From: Gammaproteobacteria bacterium UBA6173
Lineage (GTDB): Bacteria > Pseudomonadota > Gammaproteobacteria > Pseudomonadales > Pseudohongiellaceae
Direction: 5' to 3'
DNA length: 29,374 bases
Assembly (NCBI GenBank): GCA_002422225.1
Contig: DITX01000145.1
Span: 1-29,374 of the forward strand
The notes under the pieces were generated by a model. That model did no database searches, was not told the origin of the DNA, and saw nothing but the letters and a program-made list of their open reading frames with translations. Shown here in pieces: positions 16,870 to 24,691 of the stretch (its first letter is position 1; each line of letters begins with the position of its first letter). Both the position numbers and the translations under genes were made by a program.

Positions 16870-18210
16870 ATGATCAAAAAATCAGTTTTTGTAGCTTTGC
16901 TGATATTAACCAGTGGTTCATTGATGAACAGTAACCAAACCCTTGCACAAACCACCAACTCGCCCGTGGTTGCCAACAGAATTGACCTGGTGCGTCCCGA
17001 CGCACCGGAACTGGCCAAACCTGGCCTCTACAACATTGGCGTGCGCACGCTACAGCTGGTCGATCGAGGCCGACCTGATGTGCTTAACGTGCGTGCCGGA
17101 CAGGATACCCCTGTTTATGATCGTCCGTTGACGGTGGAAGTCTGGTATCCGGCGCAACTCGCTAACGGCCAGCAAGCAGGTGGCAGTTACCAGGTCCTGA
17201 CACGTAATACATCACTTACTGCAACCTTATACGGACGTGCGGTTCGCGATGCGGCAGCATTGACCTCCGAAGGCGCGTTCCCATTGGTTGTGCTGTCACA
17301 TGGTTATCCCGGCAATAGAATGCTGATGAGTCACCTGGGCGAAAACCTCGCCAGCAAAGGCTACGTGGTTGCATCCATCGATCATACAGACAGCACCTAT
17401 GACGACCAGAAGATAATAACCAGCACACTCTACAATCGAGCACCCGACCAACGCTTTGTAATTTCTGCCATGGCTGCGATCAGTGCTGAAAGTGGGCACG
17501 CACTGCAGGGTATTATTGATGCCGATAATACCGGTTTGATTGGCTACTCGATGGGCGGTTACGGCGCCGTGAATAATTTTGGTGCCGGCTACAGCGAAAC
17601 CGGGGTGAGCTTTCTGGGCTCACCTCCCAACCGTCTGCTGCAGGATTTTGCTGCATCAAACGAGGATTTTCGCGACACACTAGATCCGCGCATCAAAGCC
17701 GGTGTTCCCATCGCACCGTGGGGCATGAATAGCGGTTTCTGGGATGCGCAGGGCCTTGCTGGGCTGACGGTGCCCACCTTGTTTGTGGCTGGCGACGCCG
17801 ACACAACATCCGGCTACGAAAACGGCATCAAAGCAATTTTTGATCAGTCGGTGAACAGCGATCGCTATATGCTGGTATTTAAAAATGCCGGTCACAGCGC
17901 CGCTGCCCCCATTCCCTTGCCCATTGAATTTTATGACCGCGAAGACCAGACCGGCGCGGGTCACTACACTGATGGCGTGTGGGACACTTTACTGATGAAT
18001 AACATTCTGCAGCATTTTGTCACTGCCTTTCTGGATCTGCACTTAAAAGGCATTAGCGAACGTCGGGACTATCTGGACGTTCTGGAAGATGGTGCCGAGG
18101 CCGTGTACTCCCTCAATCATGAAGGCATGCCCAATCCACAACACACCTATTGGAAAGGATTTGCCCAAAGCAGAGCAGTTGGCCTGAAGATGCTCAGGGG
18201 CCAGCCCTGA
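16870..18210 (+). CDS. Exported alpha/beta hydrolase (dienelactone hydrolase / PAF-acetylhydrolase-like)
   Basis: 446 residues from ATG 16870; longer in-frame starts at 16765 and just after would precede the signal peptide with 35 unlikely residues. The signal peptide MIKKSVFVALLILTSGSLMNSNQTLAQ indicates periplasmic location. The oxyanion-region motif HGYPGNR (144-150), nucleophile elbow GYSMGG (225-230, Ser227), acid in VAGDADTTSGYENG (Asp 309 or 311) and His342 in NAGHSAA form a full catalytic triad. The order resembles platelet-activating-factor acetylhydrolase and dienelactone-hydrolase-like esterases. It probably cleaves an ester or lactone. A terminator separates it from the receptor unit, yet the gene is on the same strand and next to it. 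Confidence 0.85.
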   Translation: MIKKSVFVALLILTSGSLMNSNQTLAQTTNSPVVANRIDLVRPDAPELAKPGLYNIGVRTLQLVDRGRPDVLNVRAGQDTPVYDRPLTVEVWYPAQLANGQQAGGSYQVLTRNTSLTATLYGRAVRDAAALTSEGAFPLVVLSHGYPGNRMLMSHLGENLASKGYVVASIDHTDSTYDDQKIITSTLYNRAPDQRFVISAMAAISAESGHALQGIIDADNTGLIGYSMGGYGAVNNFGAGYSETGVSFLGSPPNRLLQDFAASNEDFRDTLDPRIKAGVPIAPWGMNSGFWDAQGLAGLTVPTLFVAGDADTTSGYENGIKAIFDQSVNSDRYMLVFKNAGHSAAAPIPLPIEFYDREDQTGAGHYTDGVWDTLLMNNILQHFVTAFLDLHLKGISERRDYLDVLEDGAEAVYSLNHEGMPNPQHTYWKGFAQSRAVGLKMLRGQP

Positions 18211-18228
18211 GCTGATTGTTGTCAAACA

Positions 18229-19137
18229 TCAGCCCTGAATGCGAGCCATCAGCTTGCGCAGACTGCTGCGCAGGCCGGTGTTGAGTTTTCCGCCGGTGTA
18301 TCTGCCTTTAGCCACATGCCGTATTCGAAAAACGCCGCTTACATCCAGCGCTACGCCTTGCGAGCGCAACAGCCAGCGAAAGGCGCGATCCTCATATGCT
18401 TTGCACCAGGTAGTTGACGGCCGCTGATAGTATGGCAGACTTTCGCAATACCCCACTGCTCGGGCAACATCGCCGTGTGTTATCTGCAGGGGGCCGGTCG
18501 CACGGTCGCGCGGGAATACTGAGAACAAGTGTTCATCGACATCCAACACGGAAAGATTGTCCAACTCTGGCTGCAGGATTGGAGCATCATGGGGCAACAA
18601 CCCCGTGCAAAACTCACGCACCGGGAAGACCAGCACGTCGCGTCGGCCTTGCAGCGCGTCAGCCAAGCCGTCCAGACAACCCTTGCGGAACAATACATCA
18701 CAATCGGTAAACCATACCCAATCCGCTTTGCTGTGGCGGGCAGCCAGATTACGCCCAATGGCACGGCGAAACAGCGCTTGACGTGGCAGGCACTGCCAGT
18801 TCCACACCACGTTGGGCACTTGCAAGGCACCAAAGTGCTCTAGTAGCACCACCGTTTTTGCATCTTCTGAACCAAAATAAACCGTCATGGTGACCGTGCA
18901 GTTTTGCGGGGGAGAGAGCACCAGCGAACTCAGCTGGTACACCAGCATATGGGCGTATTGCCAGCAGTGGCTGACAATCTCCAGCTGGAGGTGACCGGTG
19001 CGCGCCGCCCTCTGTTCAAGTGCAGGTAACGCCGGCAAGAACCAGCGGGCAGGCAGCAGGCCACTGGCCGCAAGGCGCAGGAAACGCCCTTGCAAACCAT
19101 CGCTCCAGCGCGGTTCAGGTACTTGATATTGATCCAC
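18229..19137 (-). CDS. Glycosyltransferase (putative, probably LPS core)
   Basis: About 302 residues if started at GTG 19137. The open frame extends to 19293 but would then overlap the divergent kdkA start by about 40 bp, and the extra N-terminus has no family character. The core has the order of a GT-A fold glycosyltransferase: a nucleotide-sugar region (TMTVYFGSEDAKTVVLLEHFG), the helix-rich RRAIGRNLAARHSKADW, then the DxD motif WVWFTDCDVLF (Asp-Cys-Asp) that binds metal and sugar nucleotide. The C-terminus is basic (KGRYTGGKLNTGLRSSLRKLMAR). The position next to the Kdo kinase gene suggests a role in lipopolysaccharide core assembly. The donor and acceptor are unknown. The start codon is uncertain. 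Confidence 0.75.
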   Translation of the reverse strand: MDQYQVPEPRWSDGLQGRFLRLAASGLLPARWFLPALPALEQRAARTGHLQLEIVSHCWQYAHMLVYQLSSLVLSPPQNCTVTMTVYFGSEDAKTVVLLEHFGALQVPNVVWNWQCLPRQALFRRAIGRNLAARHSKADWVWFTDCDVLFRKGCLDGLADALQGRRDVLVFPVREFCTGLLPHDAPILQPELDNLSVLDVDEHLFSVFPRDRATGPLQITHGDVARAVGYCESLPYYQRPSTTWCKAYEDRAFRWLLRSQGVALDVSGVFRIRHVAKGRYTGGKLNTGLRSSLRKLMARIQG

Positions 19138-19254
19138 TTCAGTCTGCTTTGTGTAAAAAAGCGCTATCTTATCGGAAAAAGGCAAGGTAATCTCTGGTGT
19201 GTCGAATATCCATACTAAACATCCCAAAGACTGGATAAAAACGTAACAAGCGAC

Positions 19255-20067
19255 GTGATGAGAACAACACAATATCGCCATAAAAATTCTCACGTGCTGT
19301 ACAACCAGGCGGTTTTCAGCAATTTCCCGGATGAATTATTTTCTCAGCCGGGTACTATTACGGAAAACACGTGCACTGATACGTCCTTAAATAATGGGGC
19401 ATCAACATCCGATGTCCGCACGGACTCTCAAGGCCGGGGTACCGTGGTTTTTTTTGAGCACGAGCAAACACCTCTGATTCTCAAGCGCTACCATCGTGGT
19501 GGGCTGCTGGGAATATTCGTAAAAAACACATATATCTTCAATGGCTTGAGTCGCACCCGCATGTGGCGTGAATTCGAGTTGCTCGCCACCATGCGCGAGC
19601 TTGGGCTGCCGGTCCCGAAACCTGTAGCGGTGCGCTGCGAGCGCAGTTCGCTGTTTTGTTATCAAGGGCAGATGATTGCTGAACGTATCGCCAATTCGCG
19701 AACGCTTGCCGAGATTTTATGTCGGGAGAATCTGCCGGAAAAGACTTGGGAAGCGATCGGCATGGTAATCAGACGCTTCCATAGAAACGCCATTGAACAC
19801 GCAGATCTGAATGCCTGTAATATTCTACTCACCGCTCAAGGTCAGATTTCTTTGATCGATTTCGACAAAAGCACCCAGCACAAAGTTGGTGACGACAGCT
19901 GGTGTCAAAGCAATCTCAGCCGCCTGCGCCGATCATTAAACAAATGGAAGAGACGTGAGACTGGCTTTCATTTTGATGTCAGGCACTGGAGCGCGCTTGA
20001 AAAGGGTTATCACGGCGCACATGATGTGCCGGTGACCGCCTCTGCGGCTGCAGACGCGGCCCGATAA
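19255..20067 (+). CDS. kdkA: 3-deoxy-D-manno-octulosonic acid kinase KdkA
   Basis: About 270 residues, starting at GTG 19255 or ATG 19258. A lipopolysaccharide kinase that phosphorylates Kdo at O-4 in the inner core; found in Haemophilus, Vibrio and related bacteria with a single Kdo. It has the atypical protein-kinase fold: Lys in TPLILKRYHRGG, the glycine-poor nucleotide region GRGTVVFFEHEQ, FNGLSRTRMWREFELLATMRELGLPVPKPVA, catalytic HADLNACNILL (Asp as base) and metal-binding IDFDK. The C-terminal NLSRLRRSLNKW is a family mark. It is divergent from the glycosyltransferase gene and convergent with the monooxygenase gene. Confidence 0.92.
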   Translation: MMRTTQYRHKNSHVLYNQAVFSNFPDELFSQPGTITENTCTDTSLNNGASTSDVRTDSQGRGTVVFFEHEQTPLILKRYHRGGLLGIFVKNTYIFNGLSRTRMWREFELLATMRELGLPVPKPVAVRCERSSLFCYQGQMIAERIANSRTLAEILCRENLPEKTWEAIGMVIRRFHRNAIEHADLNACNILLTAQGQISLIDFDKSTQHKVGDDSWCQSNLSRLRRSLNKWKRRETGFHFDVRHWSALEKGYHGAHDVPVTASAAADAAR

Positions 20068-20087
20068 CAGCGGCTAAAAGGCCGCTG
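20068..20087. terminator. Hairpin in the convergent kdkA / monooxygenase gap
   Basis: A perfect 7-bp stem CAGCGGC / GCCGCTG with a 6-nt loop follows the kdkA stop immediately. The plus strand has only a weak CCTTTC tail, so terminator function is plausible but not certain. Confidence 0.45.
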
Positions 20088-20123
20088 CCTTTCCCAGTAA
20101 AACGTATGCCAGTACAAGGTTTG

Positions 20124-21587
20124 TCAGCGAAACTGCATGACACCATCATTTAAGGGTGCGTGCCGTAACATTTTGCGATCACTCGCATAATTCTGAGTAT
20201 TCAACCATGGCGCCCGATCACCTTGTTTCGGGAAGTGATGCATCATGCGCTGCATGTAACCGGCTGAAAAATCATCTATAAAAGGCCTGGGTGGCATATC
20301 CATATCACTCAAACGCAGCTCGGGTGTGCATACCTTGCTGTTCTTACGATCCATTTCATTGATCAATCGACACAAGAATTCAGCTATCAAATCAGCTCGC
20401 AACGTCCATGACGCATTGATGTAACCAAAGGTGAACGCCATGTTGGGTACACCGGAAAACATCAGGCCTTTGTAGGACCAGGTTTCGGCAAAATCCAACA
20501 CCTTGCCGTTTTTGCTGAACTGCGCACCGCCCAGGACCTGCAGGGTCAAACCTGTTGCCGTCACAATAATATCAGCCTCGACTATCTGACCATTGACCAG
20601 CTCAACACCTTGCTCAGTAAAACCCTTGATGTGCTCAGTAACCATGGTGGTCTTACCGGATTTGATAGACTTGAATAAATCCGCATTGGGCACCAGACAC
20701 AAACGTTGATCCCAAGGGTTGTAGCGGGGAGTGAAGTGTTTGTCGACATCGTAGTCGTCACCCAGCTCCTTGCGCACCAAGCTAAGCAACTGTTGCTTGA
20801 GCTTTTCAGGTTGTTTGCGCGAACGTCGGTACAGATATTGGCTGAGCGCCACATTTTTCCATCGGGAAAAGGCGTAAGCCCATGACCCGGGCAGGAACTT
20901 GCGCAAGGTGTTTGCAATGGCATCCCGATCCGGACGCGACACCACATACGTTGGCGAGCGCTGTATCACGGTCACACTGGCTGCCGCATCTGCCATGGAA
21001 GGCGCCAAGGTCATCGCCGTGGCGCCAGAACCAATGATAACAACCTTCTTGCCACGATAATCCAGATGCTCAGGCCAGTGCTGGGGATGCACAACCTGCC
21101 CTTTGAACTGTTCTCTGCCTGCAAACTCTGGTGTATAGGCATCACCATAATTATAGTACCCGGAACACATCAGTAGCATGCGACAGCTCAGGCGCTGCTC
21201 GCCTTGTGCCGTTCGCACCGTCAATGTCCAACAGGCCTTTTCATCAGACCAGTCTGCGGCCAGCAATGAATGCTCGTAACGAATATGAGGGATGATGCCA
21301 TGTTCGCGCGCAGTCTCGTTAACGTAAGACAAGATTGAAGGACCATCGGCAATGGCTTTGGCAGCCGTCCATGGTTTGAAATTGTAGCCCAGAGTATGCA
21401 TGTCACTATCAGATCGAATGCCCGGATAACGAAACAGATCCCAGGTGCCTCCCATGGCTGCGCGCGCTTCTAGGATCAGATACGACTTGCCAGGACAGTG
21501 CTTTTGCAAGTGAACAGCGGCACCAATACCGGATAGCCCCGCTCCAATAATGATCACATCCATGGTGTTGTTTTGCGCTGATATCAT
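20124..21587 (-). CDS. Flavin-containing Baeyer-Villiger-type monooxygenase (EthA-like)
   Basis: 487 residues from MISAQNN, chosen because GAGGA lies 5 nt before it; an in-frame ATG 18 codons upstream lacks such a site. FAD site GAGLSGIG (residues 15-22), NADPH site GSGATA (186-191), and between them FKGQVVHPQHW (161-171), which fits the Baeyer-Villiger fingerprint FxGxxxHxxxW/P. It also has the FAD-contacting GGTWDLFRYPGIRSDSDMHTLGY characteristic of EthA/phenylacetone-monooxygenase relatives. These enzymes insert one oxygen into ketones, using NADPH and O2, and give esters or lactones. The substrate is unknown. Cytoplasmic; divergent from the PQQ dehydrogenase, with about 260 bp between the two starts. 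Confidence 0.9.
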   Translation of the reverse strand: MISAQNNTMDVIIIGAGLSGIGAAVHLQKHCPGKSYLILEARAAMGGTWDLFRYPGIRSDSDMHTLGYNFKPWTAAKAIADGPSILSYVNETAREHGIIPHIRYEHSLLAADWSDEKACWTLTVRTAQGEQRLSCRMLLMCSGYYNYGDAYTPEFAGREQFKGQVVHPQHWPEHLDYRGKKVVIIGSGATAMTLAPSMADAAASVTVIQRSPTYVVSRPDRDAIANTLRKFLPGSWAYAFSRWKNVALSQYLYRRSRKQPEKLKQQLLSLVRKELGDDYDVDKHFTPRYNPWDQRLCLVPNADLFKSIKSGKTTMVTEHIKGFTEQGVELVNGQIVEADIIVTATGLTLQVLGGAQFSKNGKVLDFAETWSYKGLMFSGVPNMAFTFGYINASWTLRADLIAEFLCRLINEMDRKNSKVCTPELRLSDMDMPPRPFIDDFSAGYMQRMMHHFPKQGDRAPWLNTQNYASDRKMLRHAPLNDGVMQFR

Positions 21588-21750
21588 TATTTCCTCGTTC
21601 TTGATTGAGTAGCGATAAAAGGATTGTGCGCGAGTATACAAAAATTAATGCCAACTCCAACAATACCTGAACTTATTCACAAAAAAAAATTGATGTTTGG
21701 CACTCGGATGATTTTGTGTTGCGTTGCTGCACAGACTGTAACAATTCACA

Positions 21751-21778
21751 CTTGCAGGCGTGCTCGATCAGGCATAAT
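21751..21778 (+). promoter_or_regulatory. Candidate sigma-70 promoter of the PQQ dehydrogenase gene
   Basis: CTTGCA (21751-21756), 16-bp spacer, CATAAT (21773-21778; 5 of 6 to TATAAT). It lies about 70 bp upstream of the start of the gene at 21850. The -35 is poor. Confidence 0.3.
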
Positions 21779-21849
21779 CTGCGGCTCAGGGAATGAAACC
21801 AATCAGGTACTCAATCCCCGGCTAAACAAAAAAACCAGGAGCCACAATA

Positions 21850-23874
21850 ATGAAAATAAAACAACATGCCGGCACTGGCATGTCAGTCAGCTCATGCAGA
21901 CTGGCAGCTTTGCTGGCGATCGGTATCGGCCTGAGTACTCAAGGCCATGCGCAACAGGAAACTGTTGAATGGGTCACGCTAGGTGGTGATCACGCGCATA
22001 CTCGTTACACGCCCGCCACACAAATCAATGCCGACAACTTTACACAGCTGAAAACTGCCTGGGTCTGGGATGGCGCAAGCTTTAATGCCAGCAGCGGTCG
22101 ATCAACCCCGAGCTATGTAAACGGCAAACTCTATACCGTTGCCGGCGACCGCCGTCACGTGATTGCCCTTGACCCAGAAACCGGTGAGACCATCTGGTCG
22201 TACCGCGAACCTCACACCTTCCGTTATGAATACTCCATGCGTAAAGACTATGGTAAAGGCGTAGCGTATGGCGAAGTGGACGGTAAAGGTGTCATTTACA
22301 TTATCAGCCCGGCATTTTTCCTGACTGCGCTGGATGCAGAAACCGGAGCGCCGCTGGAAGGGTTCGGTGGCCCAGTAGGCCTTGAAGGTTTCCCGGAAAC
22401 TGGTGTTGTTGATATGCAACGCCTGATTGCAGGCTACATGGGTTACGACTTTGACCCGTACTACGGTATTCCGCTGGAAGAGGGTTACATCACCGCATCA
22501 TCACCGCCCATTTTTGTAAATGGTACGGTTGTGGTTGGTAACTCAGCTGAGCAGGGATATAACCAGACTCGTATTGAAAATATCCCGGGCGACATCCTCG
22601 CGTTCGACGGCAAAACCGGCGAATTCAAATGGAAGTTCAACGTGATCCCGGAAGCCGGCGAGTTCGGCATCGAAACCTGGGAAGGTATCCCCAATCCTCG
22701 TGAGTTGACCGGTGAAGTATCACCGTGGGCGCCGCTGTCAGCCGATATTGAAAACAATATTGTGTATGCAGTCACTAACCCGCCCACCATTGACTACTAT
22801 GGTGGGCACGCCCCAGGCGACAATCTGTTTGGTACCAGCATCATTGCAATGAATGCCAGTACCGGTGAACGTGTCTGGCACTACCAGCTGGTTCGCCATG
22901 ACGTCTGGAATTATGACACCCCGACAGCACCGGTGCTGCTGGATGTGACCATTAATGGGCAGAAAGTACCAGCCGTCGCTCAGGCGACAAAGCAGGCGTT
23001 TGTGTATGCATTTAACCGCCTGACCGGTGAACCGCTGTGGCCATTTGAAGATAGACCCGTGCCGCAGTCACGCATCCCGGGTGAGAAACTGGCGGCGACG
23101 CAGCCTTTCCCGACCAAACCCGCACCGTTTGACATGCAGGGTCTGACCCATGACAACCTGATCGACTTCACACCTGAGCTGCGCGCTCAAGCGATCGAAG
23201 CGATTGCAGACTATGAAATCGGACCCATGTTTAATCCGCCGCTTCACCGTGATAACGATATCGGTAAAGTAGCTGCATTGTGGTGTCCTGGTGATGGTGG
23301 TGGCGCCAACATTTCTGGCCCGGCGGTGGCGGATCCGGTTAATGGCATTTTGTATGTGACTTCTCGCTCTTCATGCTCTTCGCGAATGGTTACGCCGTCG
23401 CAGGAACGTGATTCCATGATTGAGATGCCCACGGGCACAACTTTCTCTGCATACGCGTCACTGCGTGCCATGCTGGTACGTGGGCCACAGGGTCTGCCAT
23501 TATACAAGCCGCCCTATAGCCGCATCACCGCAATTGATATGAACACGGGCGAGCATCTTTGGATGATTCCGGTAGGCGATACGCCTGATCGTATCAAGAA
23601 TCACCCGGCGCTGGCGGGCATTGATATAGGGCAGACGGGCAATGGTTCGTTAGCGCCAATGACCGTGACGGCTAATATGTTGTTGTATGCGGGCTTGGGT
23701 AGTGATGAGACGCCTTATCTGTTTGCAATCGACAAAATGACCGGGCGTGAAATTGGTCGTGTGCAGGTGCCGGAAGACAGTGGATATGGTATGTCCAGTT
23801 ATGTGCATAAGGGTAAGCAGTATGTGATGCTGCAGACCGGTAGTACGTTGACAGCGGTGGCATTGCCGGACTGA
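21850..23874 (+). CDS. PQQ-dependent dehydrogenase (quinoprotein alcohol/glucose dehydrogenase family)
   Basis: 674 residues. AGGAG lies 8 nt upstream of the ATG. The N-terminal signal peptide ends near GHAQQE (about residue 36), so the protein is periplasmic. The mature part starts VEWVTLGGDHAHTRYTPATQINADNFTQLKTAWVW, the typical first blade of the eight-bladed PQQ propeller. Repeated tryptophan-docking blades follow (YTVAGDRRHVIALDPETGETIWSYRE; GDILAFDGKTGEFKWKF; GTSIIAMNASTGERVWHYQLVRHDVWNYDTP; RITAIDMNTGEHLWMIPVGDTP). There is no CxxCH motif, so no fused cytochrome c, and no N-terminal membrane domain as in glucose dehydrogenase (gcd). It may oxidise an alcohol or aldose and pass electrons to the respiratory chain. 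The substrate is not assigned. Confidence 0.92.
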   Translation: MKIKQHAGTGMSVSSCRLAALLAIGIGLSTQGHAQQETVEWVTLGGDHAHTRYTPATQINADNFTQLKTAWVWDGASFNASSGRSTPSYVNGKLYTVAGDRRHVIALDPETGETIWSYREPHTFRYEYSMRKDYGKGVAYGEVDGKGVIYIISPAFFLTALDAETGAPLEGFGGPVGLEGFPETGVVDMQRLIAGYMGYDFDPYYGIPLEEGYITASSPPIFVNGTVVVGNSAEQGYNQTRIENIPGDILAFDGKTGEFKWKFNVIPEAGEFGIETWEGIPNPRELTGEVSPWAPLSADIENNIVYAVTNPPTIDYYGGHAPGDNLFGTSIIAMNASTGERVWHYQLVRHDVWNYDTPTAPVLLDVTINGQKVPAVAQATKQAFVYAFNRLTGEPLWPFEDRPVPQSRIPGEKLAATQPFPTKPAPFDMQGLTHDNLIDFTPELRAQAIEAIADYEIGPMFNPPLHRDNDIGKVAALWCPGDGGGANISGPAVADPVNGILYVTSRSSCSSRMVTPSQERDSMIEMPTGTTFSAYASLRAMLVRGPQGLPLYKPPYSRITAIDMNTGEHLWMIPVGDTPDRIKNHPALAGIDIGQTGNGSLAPMTVTANMLLYAGLGSDETPYLFAIDKMTGREIGRVQVPEDSGYGMSSYVHKGKQYVMLQTGSTLTAVALPD

Positions 23875-23893
23875 TCTTTTGGATGTAAAAAAG

Positions 23894-23919
23894 CGGGCAT
23901 TCCGGAAGCGGGGTGCCCG
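23894..23919. terminator. Strong hairpin after the PQQ dehydrogenase gene
   Basis: An 11-bp stem (CGGGCATTCCG with CGGGGTGCCCG, two G.T pairs) with tetraloop GAAG. On the minus strand it is followed by six T; on the plus strand the tail is weak (TAAGGG). Probably a two-way terminator; the best tail faces transcription coming from the mobile region on the right. Confidence 0.65.
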
Positions 23920-24133
23920 TAAGGGTCGAGGGGTATTGCGGGGTGACCGCAAAGGCATCAGTGACCATGCCAACGAGTTTGCGGGTTATTAAGCAGGTTA
24001 ACTAAGCGATTGACCCACCTTCAGTGACTTTTGCACTCAATAACTGACCCATCGCCGGTCGCAGGCCCCGAAGGGTGTCGGCGCATTTGCAGGGTCAAAC
24101 ATAGTTGCCACTACTGGGTTAGATCTGGATGCA
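23920..24133. other. Gene-free stretch with IS21-family-end-like repeats
   Basis: No credible gene. On the minus strand, 24017-24051 reads TGGGTCAGTTATTGAGTGCA followed by AAAGTCAC and a second TGGGTCA copy (plus-strand TGACCCA at 24011-24017 and 24045-24051). The multiple TGGGTCA...TGCAAA repeats resemble the ends of IS21-family elements as I remember them. A further GGGTCAAAC preceded by TTTGCA lies at 24085-24100. A small hairpin (CGCCG...CCCGAAGGG...CGGCG) is between them. No istA/istB fragment is visible, so this is at best an end remnant. It sits between the chromosomal PQQ gene and the older Tn7-like right end. Confidence 0.4.
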
Positions 24134-24200
24134 ATTTAACAGTCTATTGTTCTCTTTTAGATTGGTATTGTCCCTTTCATAACTTTAATGTCCGGTTACA
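24134..24200 (-). mobile_element. Tn7-like transposon RIGHT end (remnant of an older element)
   Basis: Read on the minus strand from 24200, the terminus is TGT-AACC-GGACATTAAAG, matching the Tn7 terminus TGT-GGGC-GGACAATAAAG in layout and nearly in bases. Three TnsB-like sites follow with an exact 20-bp period and no gaps: 24174-24193 (GGACATTAAAGTTATGAAAG), 24154-24173 (GGACAATACCAATCTAAAAG) and 24134-24153 (AGAACAATAGACTGTTAAAT). Contiguous sites are the known mark of Tn7 right ends. No tns genes lie inside it to the left, so only the end survives. Confidence 0.85.
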
Positions 24201-24205
24201 CAAGC
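24201..24205. other. 5-bp CAAGC between two Tn7-like ends (shared target duplication)
   Basis: Exactly five bases separate ACA of the right end (24198-24200) from TGT of the left end (24206-24208). Tn7 and relatives make 5-bp target duplications, so this is what a second insertion at the same point as the first would leave. Confidence 0.75.
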
Positions 24206-24356
24206 TGTCGGCGGACATTAAAGTTCTAAAATGAAACCCCTTGTAGACCAGATAATTCCGTGTAGAAAAACAACGATTGGACAATAGAGTTCTAAAATAG
24301 AATTTTTGCGCCAAGGAAAAGGCCTAACCTTTCCGTACATTAAAGTTCTAAAATTA
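24206..24356 (+). mobile_element. Tn7-like transposon LEFT end
   Basis: The terminus TGTCGGCGGACATTAAAG (24206-24223) matches Tn7's TGTGGGCGGACAATAAAG at 16 of 18 bases. Three TnsB-like sites lie in the same orientation: 24213-24233 (GGACATTAAAGTTCTAAAAT...), 24279-24300 (GGACAATAGAGTTCTAAAAT...) and 24335-24356 (GTACATTAAAGTTCTAAAAT...). They are spaced 66 and 56 bp apart. Three separated sites within about 150 bp is the known layout of Tn7 left ends, in contrast to the packed right end. The element's cargo starts here and runs to the right. Confidence 0.88.
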
Positions 24357-24382
24357 AAATAATTCGTAATACAAACAATTGG

Positions 24383-24691
24383 TTACGGCTTTGGCTCCTT
24401 TGATTTTTCGCCGCTTCCCAACACATTACGCTTTCCGACACCAAATTGTTTAGAAAGTCTTTCATCTGAGCAGTCAGAGTGGCCTCTATTCACGATCTGA
24501 CGAACAGCTTCTTCCTTAAATTCCGGGGTAATGCTGGGACTATTTATACGACTCCTCTTATGGCGAAATCGACGGGCTGGTTTTGGTAGCCACCGCTGGC
24601 CACTCTTCTCACTTACTTTGATGATTCTTCGCACTAGCTTTACGATGCCTGTCTTCACAGGCCGCCCGGTCTGAGCACTCATGCCCAGCAT
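24383..24691 (-). pseudogene. IS3-family OrfA-like transposase remnant
   Basis: The open frame gives 102 residues. Only the C-terminal half looks real: ITPEFKEEAVRQIVNRGHS...ERLSKQFGVGKRNVL, the N-terminal helix-turn-helix of an IS3/IS911-type OrfA. After VGKRNVLG the frame reads an unnatural tail (SGEKSKEPKP) and stops. A +1 shift at this point gives GKRRKIKGAKAV, closer to the family's basic continuation, which suggests a frameshift. No OrfB or inverted repeats are seen. The first 45 residues overlap the small Cys/His gene in another frame and are doubtful. Confidence 0.55.
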
